Below, piece after piece: positions 24,301-36,300 of a DNA stretch of 64,000 bases. The DNA is from Catonia carolina. Its lineage: Eukaryota > Arthropoda > Insecta > Hemiptera > Achilidae. How positions within the stretch are numbered: the stretch's first letter is position 1; every line of letters starts with the position of its first letter. The notes beneath the pieces are model-generated. The model made no database searches, was not told the origin of the DNA, and was given only the letters and a program-made list of their open reading frames with translations. A program made the translations under genes and the position numbers. The stretch spans positions 4,200,721 through 4,264,720 of the forward strand of contig JAQMRL010000016.1 of NCBI GenBank assembly GCA_035578175.1, written 5' to 3'.

Positions 24301-27300
24301 TAACTTTGTTATTTCATCAAGAAACGGTTAAAATTTTTGAATAAAACATATAGAAAATTTTATTCTGAACAAACCGGTGTAAATAAAGTACACAGAAAGT
24401 GAATAGATGTTTGATTAAATGAATTTTTATTCATAACAGTACAAAGTAAAATTAACCGGAAAAACAAAGATGAAAAAGTGTGTTTTTTTCACTCCATTTT
24501 TTACATTTGACACTGGTTTTCTCCAAAACTATTTAACTTACAGTTCTGGGACCTGTTTTATTCAATTTATCAGGTCAAAAACCATAAGAAATGATTGAAT
24601 TCGCCCCTTACCAGAATTTCAGGAAGACCTCATTTCACATTGTGAGCTGGAATCCGGGAGAAATCTTTCGCTAGCCGTAACTCGGTAACGAAGCATTTCC
24701 GGACCCATGTTTATATAAACTTTTTTCATTAATTTTACATGTACAATGGGCTCCCAAAGTTTCTGCATATCTTCGTGAATCATCCTGTATAAGTTTTCAC
24801 TGCCACCTAAATATTTAACTTACATTACAGGTCGGTGGCTATAACGGATTTTCGCAATGAAGTCAGAAGAGACCAGGCAGCGAGTTCGGTGATTCCCAAT
24901 TTAGGTGACGATTATAGTACAGAAATTGAACTTCAGATTATCCGACATAAAAATTTAATTTCATTAGCAAACACTCCATTAAAGCATAGTCACAGGTGAG
25001 TATAGTTCAGCCGTTCTTAGTTTGCTCCTACTGTCAACAAACAAAAGCCACCTACGAGGTCTGTTCAAAAAATAACCGAACTTTATGAATTACGCGCTAA
25101 TGGGTATATTTAGCGACGTGCGGTTGGTGGCACACTGTTCTACGTCATTTCTTTTGTGAACGCATTTTCTTGGATTGTTGATATCTCATTTAATTTTCGT
25201 GGTGTTCTCTTTTTAGTACGACGTGTTTAAGTGCTAGTGACGATTTTTGTAATGTGCAAAATTCGGGAACAAAGGTGCAACGTGAAATTTTACGTGAAGC
25301 AGGAGAAAACTTTCACAGAAACATTTCAACTTTTGAAACAAGCTTAAGGAGATGATTCTCTGAGTTTTACGCATTGTTGTAAATAGTTTTCTCAATTTGA
25401 AAGTGGTCGCCAGTCAATTAAAGATGACCCTCGACCTGGAACGCCTTTGACTTCAACTGATGGCACCCTCGTTAGGAAAATCCATAATCTGGTGCGTGTA
25501 AATCGCCGATTGACTGTTAGAGAACTTTCAGAAGAGGTTGGCATCTCAATTGGATCGTACCATGAAATTTTGACTGAAAAATTGAACTTGCATCGAGTTG
25601 CAGCAAAGTTTGTTCCCCGTTCGATGACCGAAAAGCAAAAAGAACATCATGTGGACGTTTGTCGGGACTTCTTGAACAAGCCAATGATGATACAACATTC
25701 AGGTAAAGGATCATAACAGGAGACGAAAACTAGGTTTACGGCTACGGCATTTAAGACAAAAATGCAGTGTTCACAACGGGTTGACAAAAATTTCACGTTA
25801 AAAAAATCATCACCAGCACTTAAACATGTCGTACTAAAAACACAACACCATGAAAAGTAAATGAAATATCAACAATCCAAAAACATGTGTTTAACAAAGA
25901 AAGACGTAGAGCAGTGTGCTACCAAGCGCACGTCTCTAAATATCCCTGTTAGCGCGTAATTCAAAAAGTTCGGTTATTTTTTGAACAGACCTCGTACTAC
26001 AGGGTGCACGCTAGAGTCTGCCACTTTAAGGATGTCGTATTCCTATTAAGTTAAATATTTTTTAAATTATAAGTAATTAAAGTACTAAAAACATCAGCCA
26101 TGATATGATGTAGACCTAACAATTTCATTTAGAAAAATACTTTTAAAAGTATTTTGTATTTAAATACTTTTGAAAGTATTTTGTCGTTACTTTTTAATCA
26201 GCGTGTACACATTTTGATATAATGCGCATGCTCAGTGACGTCATTATTTGTTTACATTAGAAGCAAACTAAGAGAGGGTGGACTTTAGATAGTTTAACAT
26301 AAATTATTTCTAATTAGCGTAGTTCTGTTCAGAAATTAACAAACTTTGGAGCTAATTTCTTTTGCCCTCACTATCCAAGCGTCTGCCCATAAGAGACAGA
26401 TGGATTGCCAAATTATTTACACTCAATCTGTTCATTGAAGGGCTACAATAAATAGTTATGTTTATTATCACATGGTCAGCCAATTAAATGGAGCTAATTT
26501 CTTTTGCCGTTACTATCCAAGCGTTTGCCCATAAGAGACAGGTGGAGTGCCAAATTATTTACACTCAATCTGTTCATTGAAGGGCTAAAATAAATAGTTC
26601 TGTTTATTATCACATGGTCAGCCAATTAAATGGAGCTAATTTCTTTTGCCGTTACTGTCCAAGCGTCTGCCCATAAGAGACAGGTGGAGTGCCAAATTCA
26701 CTGGTCTGCAAAAAAAAAGAAAATTTTTTCCCCTTGGACTTTGATGGGTGATTGTTATGAATCTTGACCCCCTGAATCCAAATCTGACCTCCGTTACTCT
26801 CTATCACCCACCGTTTTTGAGGGGGGTGCCTCCCTTGAAATTCTCGAAAAAACACCTAAAAGCGGTTATTCCTAATAAAGCGAGGGGCGGGAGGAGGTTG
26901 TAAGTACCCCACCCTCCCCTCCATAGAAAATGTTACCTCAGTGCACGCATATTTGTGCATGAAGATTGAAGGGGAGGGGTGACATCACCGTTAGTTCAGA
27001 GGTGTAGCAGGGTGGGTGTCTGCCAAGGTAGGAAGCCGGGCCAAGTGATAAGCTTAGCGACGATTAAACGTTTTCAGTACATTTTTTACGCTTAGAGCCT
27101 CATCTTGTCACATAAGAGGAGCTTCATGATCTCATCCGGGATTTAAATCTCCCAAAACTAAAGCCCAACTGCTCGGGTCTCAACTTCAGCAATGGGACCT
27201 CTTGGAAAAAGAAGTGAAAATTTCTGTTTCTAGATCCTGGCTAGCTTCGTTTAAACAATTTTTTTCGAAGAACGGTGACTTAGTGTACTGCAATAATGTA

Positions 27301-30300
27301 AATGGATTAGTGATTGAACCTAATATGCCAGATGATCCAGGAAATTGGCGCCTATTCGACGACTCATCTAAAACCAGTTTAAAAGCTGTTTTTTTGGCAA
27401 ATGGTAATGATTTGCCCTCAGTTCCGGTTGCATACAGGGTCAACATGAATGAGACATACAAAAATATCAGCCGTATCCTTGAAAAAATTGGTTATAAAGA
27501 TCATCCCCGGAAGCTCTGTGCTGATTTTAAGGTTGTGGCTTTACTTACAGGACTTTAATCGGGATACACCAAACATTGTTGTTTTCTGTGTGAGTGGGAT
27601 AGTCAAGCCCGCGATAAAAATTATACCGTTCGAAATTAGCCCTCGAGCGAAAGTTTAGTTTCTGGTCAGAAAACTGTTGCCAATGAGCAACTAATTATTT
27701 AGTCCTTAGTGAAAACATATTTCTGTATCCTTTGAGTATCAAACTCAGTTTGACTAAACAATTCGTGAAAGCTATCGATAAAACAGGAGACGGATTCCAG
27801 TATTTGAAGAGCAAATATTTAGGTTTGAGCGAAGCAAAAATTAGAGGGAATTTTTTGTGTTGGTCCACAAATTAGAGAGCTTTTAAAAGATTCAGTATTC
27901 ATCACTTAAATTGAAAAGAAAAAAGAGTTTGGGCTGCATTTAAGGACATGAGTGAATATTTTTCAGGATTTAACAAAAGTGAAAATTATGTTGAACTCGT
28001 CGAAGAATTGCTATCTGCATACGAGTCAATGGGTTGCAACATGTTATTAAAATTGCACCTTTCACACGCACATTTGGACTTTTTCCCAGAAAACTTGGGA
28101 GCAGTTTACGATGCAAGTGGAGAAAGGTTTCATCAAGACATTGCACTCTTCGAAAAACTGTTCTCTGGCAAGTGGAACTCAAGTATATTAGTAGACTACT
28201 GCTGGTCACTCTTGGGTGAAACTCCCAGAGATCAGTACAAGAGAAAAGCTTCCTCCAAGTAAAACCACTCTCTTTAAGTATATGTATTCGATGACAAGTA
28301 CCTTGAACCAGAAAAATTGTACAAGTAAAACTGCACAAAATGTATCAATACATCAATACTCTCTTATTGTACTCTCTCAGTGTTAGGTAGGCCTTGAAGA
28401 ACCATAAAACCGTGATACAACGGCACAATTTCATATCATAGTTACACCAGACTGATAAAAAGTTGAAATTTCCCAAATAAGGGGGAGTGGCCCACCCCCT
28501 AAAAATGGTGGGTGATGGACCAAAACGGAGGTCAGATTTGGATTCAGGGGGTCAAAATACATAAAAATCACCTATTAAAGTTCAAGGGGAATTTTTGATG
28601 CAGACCATTGTTATTTACACTCAATCTGTTCATTGAAGGGCTAAAATAAATAGTTCTGTTTATTATCACATGGTCAGCCAATTAAATGGAGCTAATTTCT
28701 TTTGCCGTTACTATCCAAGCGTCTGCCCATAAGAGACAGGTGGAGTGCCAAATTATTTACACTCAATCTGTTCACTGAAGGGCTACAATAAATAGTTCTG
28801 TTTACGGCTTTAATATTAATTTTAGAGCAAAAATGTATATAATAAAAGTTGTAGAGAATTTGAAAACCTACAACTTTTATTTCAAGCATTTTTTTGTATA
28901 ACGCTTAGTTTAGCGGTAATTAGCGATTTTCTGTTTTTTCTCACGAAAACGTGAAAAATCGATTTTTTAAGAATTCGGCCTTAGGATGCACTTTACGACA
29001 AAAGAGTATATAATAAAATTTATAGAAAATTAAGAGGTCTACAACTTTTATTTACAAAATTTTTCTCTACAGAGCCTAGTTTAGCGTGAAAGTGTGATTT
29101 TCCGTTTTTTTTAAGCCAAATTGAGTTCGATTTTCATTTTGCGTCATTCACTCATGATTAAAATAAGGTTATGTTTTTGAGGTTAGTTTTTGTTTATTTC
29201 TAATATTTTATTAATAATGTTAGGTTTATTATTAATTATTTGCATTGGCAAGAGAAAGTTGTGTGAGCGTTTCACACCAGATTTTTAATTTTATAATCCT
29301 AAATGAGTTTTCAATTTAGTTGGCTTTGTTATTTTAAACTGTTCGGTTCGGTTTAATTGTGCGTCTAGTTCGAATGGTGCTTTTACTTTCATGTGCGGTT
29401 TTTATATTATTGTAGTTATTACTTTATTCGACTGTAAGAACAAAAGTAAGTTTATTTTTATTTTTGCTGAAAAAGTTTATATTAATTTATAGTGATGGCT
29501 AATGCACCCGAGTCCTCTATTTTCAAACACCAAAAAGGTAAACCTTTGAGAATGAAGTAAGAATAAAGTCAGTGAGTTTTAAAATTAGTAAAACAATAAT
29601 AATTTTTTTTTTTTTTGCGGTCTAGCCTTCTAAGGACTACGCAAATACTAATTAGGAAGGTTTATTTTTATATTCTTCATTTTCCGTTGCTGCCAGTAGG
29701 CTTTCATTTGGCTAGCAAATTGTTCTATTCTTTCTTGGGTCCATTTGGTCCCCGGTTTACTTTTAGGTTTTTCGCATTCAAAGACTTCCACTTTTCCAAT
29801 GTGTTGTCTAAACTTTTCTCTGTTTTGGCAAAGTTCTTCTGTAATTTTATATCTCTCTAGGAATTGTTTAACTGTTTTACTGAATATATGAGTACTATTC
29901 TTCATGTTAAGGGTTTTATTGTAAATCTGTTTCACCCATCTTTGGTTGTTCATTCTCATAATGTGTGCATGGAATTTCAGTTTACGCCTGATTATAGCTG
30001 AGTCTATGGGTTCCAAGACTCTGTATATCTCCGATGTTGGTCTCCTTCTGTACCCGTCTTCTGTTTTGAGTGGTCCGCATATCATTCTTAGGATTCTTTT
30101 CTCAATTCGGGCCAAGTTTTTGTTTTCCTTGTTCATAGCCAAGGTTTCGGAACCATAAAGAACCAAAGGTCTAATTACCGTTGTATAATGTCTTATCTTT
30201 GCGGTGATTGATAGGTTCCTTTTATTGTATATGTGTCTAACTGTGTTGAAAGCATTTAAAAGTAAGCATTTAAAATTATAAAAAACATTTAAGTATTTAA

Positions 30301-33300
30301 TTTTATTAAGCTAAAGAATTAACTAATCATAAGAGTATTAAGCACGAGTCGTTTCGCATACGCCTACTATGAAAATCACATAATACTTTTGGTGCGTACG
30401 GTTCTGGAGCTGTGACGTCATTCACTGTTTGTTTACTTCACAGTTGGTCTTAAAATGAATTTGGTATACATATCTGTACCCAAGAGGTAAAGAGTGTTAA
30501 CTCCAATTTTGTAGTTGAAGTACAATATTTTTTTGTAAAATCTTTATTGAATGTGTTTTACTGATAGTCAAGTAAATTTTGCTTGAACTTTTGTTGAATT
30601 TTGTGTTTTATTCATCTGTTACCAAACAGTAGGCTACTGGTAAATTTTGAAATTTTTTCAAACATTATGTATAAAATGCTGCTTCTTTATAAAAGTAATG
30701 TTAGCACTCTGGGTATTTCACCTAAGTTCTTTTTAAACTTTTGTACATTGGAGTTAACACTAATGTAGAACATAATAAAGTGACAGAACACAGAAAGCCG
30801 TTAAGGTTTTAAGTCCTATTTGGGTGGGAACGAGTGTAAAAAGTAACAAAAATATGAAATAATAAATTTGTTGATAAGAAGCATTTTCTGCAGAAACTGA
30901 GCTAAAATTTCAAGTTTCTAACAACTAGGTACTGAAATTTTGTTACAATAATGAAAAGATAATACTGCTACTTAATGGGTCTTCTGAAAAATCACCAAAA
31001 TGGAGTTAACACCTTTTATTTCTCAGGTACAGATATAAATATTAAGGAAGTTTCTGTTTGATCTGTAATTATGTGTTTAATTTTTATTTTTAGGGTTTCC
31101 GATTCATTCCAGCTAGATGAGTTTGAACCGATGACTGAAATGAAACTAAAAGATTTAGTTTTCATGGTGGGTGATCCAATGCCGAAACACGATCTTACTA
31201 TAAAAGGTCAACAGCAAAATACTGCAATTACAGCTTACGGACTGCATAGTGATAGCTTCAGTGCAAAACGTACACTGAAGGGCTGCCTTGAAAAAAGTGT
31301 AATTACAGCAATCCCCAATAAAACACCTCAAGTGGTTATGATTCACAGTGAATATTACCCGCAAGATGCAGCCGTATACCCAGGAATAACTTTAATGAAG
31401 TAATTATTTTTTCACTGCATAATCTGACTTAAAAATCATATTAATCTTTTTTCTTTTTTTAGCTTATATTTGTTATCGGGAACTGTACATTGTTGGCAGC
31501 TACCCAATTTGATCGCTGATTTTTGCTGTATTTTTTTTGACGTGGATTAGACATGAGTTTCAACAGCGACCCCCAGTTTGTTCATAGATGGCAGAACAGA
31601 GTTTGTTCATAGATGGCTGTCAACTGGTCACCATACAAAGTCGCTTGCCCAACCGGTGTTACTTAACAAATAATAGCGACTTTCTACCAGCTGACAATTT
31701 TTGAAAATTTTTGATGATTTTTGAAAATTTTACCCTGAAAACACGGTTTTTATCATATCTTTAACTTAAAAATACATACGCTATATATTTTTTAAATTTA
31801 GGTACTGGTTTCCATTGAATTTTTAAGAAATACATAAGTAAAAAAATATAATAAACTATTTCGTAATGAAGTCGTCGAAAGGTCAATAATTGAAATAATA
31901 CAACCAAAACGTAATTAGGTAACAAATTAATTCAGAGAACATAAAACACAATTTGTGATTTTTGTTATGAATTCAAAAAATTGGTATTTTAAGTGAGGCG
32001 ATGATAACATTGGTGTAGTTTTGAATTCTTTACAAAACTGTTTTGAACATTTTAATTTATATTACTACTCAATATACCGTATCATACCGATTTTAATTTA
32101 TATTACTACTCAATATACCGTATCATACCGATTTTAATTTATATTACTACTCAATATACCGTATCATACCAATTTTAATTTATATTACTACTCAATATAC
32201 CATATCATACCGATTTTAATTTATATTACTACTCAATATACCGTATCATACCGTACCTCATTTTGTTCTTCCGTATGCAGAATTAATATTTGATTAACGT
32301 GTTGCTTTTGCCATCATATTTAAAATCCCCTTCCTCTCTCACGCTATTAAAGTAATTACAAAAGTATACATTTTGTATCAACATTATAACGGGTGGCGCA
32401 CATAAAAGTAGCCCCGTAAATAAAGTGCAACACAATTTAAATGAAATCTGTTTATTTACAAATACCAATAATTTTTTTAATTATTTTATTCAATAGTCTA
32501 ATATTGTTACGTTATTACCACGATATGTTGAAAGTGATCACCGTCAGCTTGTACACATAAGATAGCGCGGCGTAGCATATTCTGAAATACAGATTGGAGT
32601 TCAGGAGCTGTAATGGTGCGTATGACGTTCGTGATCGAGATCTTTAGGTTTTCAATGGATTTTGGATTGCTGACGTATACTTTATTCTTTCAATTTCCCC
32701 ATGAGTAGTAATCATAAGGAGACAAATCCGGTGATCGCGGTGGCCATAAGCCTAAAGAGATAGTCCTCTCATCGGTAAAAACACTACGCACACGAGCCAG
32801 TGATCTGCGAGATGTGCGACAAAGTCACACCGTCTTGTTGGAAAAAAGAATATGTAATTTCGTGTGGTACTAATTGATTAATAAATTGATCAAAAATCTG
32901 GTTAAACATGCAGGTTGTACACGGGAAGGGGAAAATGGGGGGAATTTTCTTTGACTCGGCATAAACATTATACAATCTCGGCTAAGTTATGGGGCTACTT
33001 TTATGTGCGCCAACCGTTATATTCAATATTGTTTAAAGTTAATGTTACTAGTTACAAACAAAATCAAGCTTCGTACTAAAAATGAAAAACCAGAAGGGGG
33101 GTCCGGACCCTCGAAACCCCCTCCTTGACTACGTCCCTTATGTACGCGACGTCTAACTGAATTATTCAATGGTTAATCGTTGTTGATATTAAAAGTCGCT
33201 AACAGAAAATTAGTGATCATGATTATTTCCGATTGAATTTAATTTCACAGAACCTCCACATTTACTACAGTCTTAATTTCAGGAATCAAGCGTAGCTTTG

Positions 33301-36300
33301 TTAGTATTCTTCTTATTCCTGTTATTATTATTTAGGCCCTTATACAGGGTGATTCAAGTGATATCAAGAGTAAAATTGCTCAAGCTAGAAAAGCCTTTGA
33401 AATGAAAAACAGCTTACTGACTACAAACATTGATTTACAGATTAGGAAAAATTTCTTAAAACATTACGTTTGGAGTGTAGCATTATACGGAAGTGAAACG
33501 TGGGCGATAGGGGCTGTAGAAAAGAAGAGGATAGAAGCTTTTGAAATGTGGTGTTATAAGAAAATGTTAAAGATTAGGTGGGTGGACAAAATAAGTAATT
33601 TAGAGGTTCTTAGGCGAGTGGATGAAAAAAAGAAGTATATGGAAGCATCTTACCAAAAGAAGGGACAGGCTAGTGGGGCATATCTTAAGACATCTATTAA
33701 TAATGGAGGGTAATGTTGAGGGAGTAAATTGTAGAGGGAGGCAAAGATTAGAATACATAAAGCAAATTACAAAAGATGTAGGGTGTTACAGGTATGTAGA
33801 TATGAAACGACTTGCGCAAGATAGAACAGGTTGGAGAACTGCATCAAACCAGTCGAAAGACTGATGACAAAAAAACAAAAAAAACAGGGTGATTCACAAA
33901 GATATGCAGAAACTTTGGGAGCTCATTGTACATGTAAAAATAATGGAAAAAGTTTATATAAACATGGGTCTTGAAATGCTTCGTTACCGAGTTACAGCTA
34001 GCGAAAGATTTCGCTCAGATTTCAGCTCACCAGGTGAAATGAGGTCTTCCTAAAATTCTGGTAAGGTAGATTAAGGGGCGAATTCAATCGTTTCTTATGG
34101 TTTTTTACCTGATAAATTAAATAAAACAGGTCCCAGACTGTAAGTTAAGTAGTTTTTGAGAAAACCAGTGTCAAATGCAAAAATGGAGTGAAAAAACGCA
34201 TTTTTTCATCTTTGGGCAACAATAACTTTGTTATTTCACCAAGAAACAGATAAAAATTTCGAATAAACCTTGTAGAAAATTTTATTCTCAAAAAAACGGT
34301 GTAAATAAAGTACACAGAAAGCGAATACATGTTTGATTAAATGAATATTTATTCATAACAGTACAAAGTAAAATTAACCGGAAAAACATTAATCTTAATG
34401 TTAATTAATCTTAATCTTAAATTACAGTTATTTTCAAAAGTGTCTCGCAGACTTCAATGCATTTTTCTGCTCGTTTAAGGACAGCTCTTGTTGCTTTCTG
34501 TAGTTCAACAGGGCTTTCCGTTAATGGTGTAAAAGCTTCATTAATACGTCTAAGTATTAATGTTATTTTAATAAATGATTTTTCACTCAATTTTTTGCAT
34601 TTGACACTGGTTTTCTCAAAAACTAGTTAACGAGGGTAGTTCCTTTACATTTCTGATCGCAGTAACATAATTACATTACAGTGTTATTTTTATTGCACGC
34701 CGTGTTCTACCTAGCTATTTTATTTATATTGTGCGTTGTTAATTTTTTCAGCTGTAAATTGTTTCTTGTACTTTCTCTTTTTTTATACATAATGTTCTTT
34801 TTATTACTAATTTAGGATACCTTGTGTTAATCAGTTTCAAGCTAAATTTTTATTTAATTTTATATGTAGCCAATTTTTTTAAATTTATCAAAACTTCAGT
34901 TATCATGAAATAACAACTGAAAACATTATTATTATTTCATGATAATAACTGAAAAATATACTAAGTATATACACAGTTATTACTAAATCACTAGTAGCTA
35001 TTAAAAGAACGCAAAATCACTGTCACCGTGATCACGATGACTGGTTGAAACAGTAAACGCTCTTCACTACATGTACAGTATTCAGATGAACTGCAGTCCC
35101 CTAGCCGTGGGAGTGAGAGAATGCATAACACTCTCACTCGCACGAGCCATACCTGCCGTTCCAATAACATTGTCGTATAATTTTACTCATTGTTGTGAGC
35201 AAGCGTTTATGCATGCAGTAAACTAACAAGCAAGATAAAGACTGTAGTATGTTTTCAGATTCGGGTTTTCATGGTAAAGACCATTGAGCGAATGCGTAGT
35301 TATGCCACATATCTCCCTCTCACTCGCTCGGCTATGGGACATTAGTTCGTCTGATACCTATATGTAGAAACTGTCCAGTAGTGAAATGTACGAGTAGTGT
35401 CTGACCGTTGAGGTTGGTCAAATTTTTACTACCCTTCTTCACAGCCCATCCACACCCAAAAGGTAATCTCGTGACTTCAGTATCTACTGGGTGATTCATT
35501 TAAAAGTAGCCCGCCGCTCGAGTAATTTTCATATGCTGTATTGGCAGCACTGATCATGATGTGATCGACTGGCCTTTATAGTACAATTTATATTATTATT
35601 TATTATATTATTATAGAGTACAATTTTTTCAAGCAAGATGGTGCAACATGTCACACGTCTCGCCAGTCCCTATCTCATATCAATCAGGCTTTTCCCATGC
35701 GAGTTGTTAGTAAAGATTTGTGGCCTCCTTGTTCACCCGATTTGAGTATGTGCGATTTTTTTCTATGGGGTTATTTAAAAGGAACTGTTTACCAAACAAA
35801 CCCCCGCAGTATACATGAGCTAAAGAATAACATCGTGGCAGCCATTCAAACTATAGACGTTTTCGTATTGCGTCGTGTGTGCATTAATAACATTGAACGA
35901 GCGCAAAAATGTGTAAGTGTTCAAGGACGCCCTCTTTCAGCACCTACTGTAAAGGTGAAGTTGAAATTTGTATATAAATTTTAAATAAATATTCTATTTA
36001 TTCATTTACTATTTGAATCCAATTGAGTGCCGAAGGCCGCTGTTAAATGCAGCGGGCTACTTTTAAATGAATCACCTTGTATTATATACAAATGATTTGT
36101 TACAGATATTCGTACTTCAACAGAAATGAAGAAACTGTTAAACAGGAGTTGCACACTCTCTGTGAAATCTTAGAATATTTTGAAAAAAATCCAGTAGGAG
36201 AACTAACACTAGAATACAACCCACAAGCAGGCTATCAGAGTCCGTACGGGCCAGGTGTTCTACAGCAATTACAAACTTGGGATAATTCAAACAATGGATA

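Larger units (their letters stand above)
25003..26285. mobile_element. 342-bp TA MITE abutting the exon 3 donor, with mariner inside
   Basis: TIRs are TAGTTCAGCCGTTCTTAGTT and the inverse of AAACTAAGAGAGGGTGGACT. TA flanks are at 25001-25002 and 26286-26287. The left TA is bases +6 and +7 of the 5' splice site GTGAGTA. The defective mariner at 25055-25994 is nested near its left end. Family copies are at 45.6, 58.5 and 60.2 kb. Confidence 0.85.
26348..28802 (+). repeat. 142-bp tandem repeat from a SINE-1 head, split by a transposon
   Basis: Units starting GGAGCTAATTTCTTTTGCC occur at 26348, 26490, 26632 and, after removing the inserted element, at an exactly equal spacing of 142 (28688). Each unit holds the first 100 or so bases of SINE-1 (CATAAGAGACAGGTGGAGTG through ATGGTCAGCCAATTAAATG) plus a 40-bp linker. 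Confidence 0.85.
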
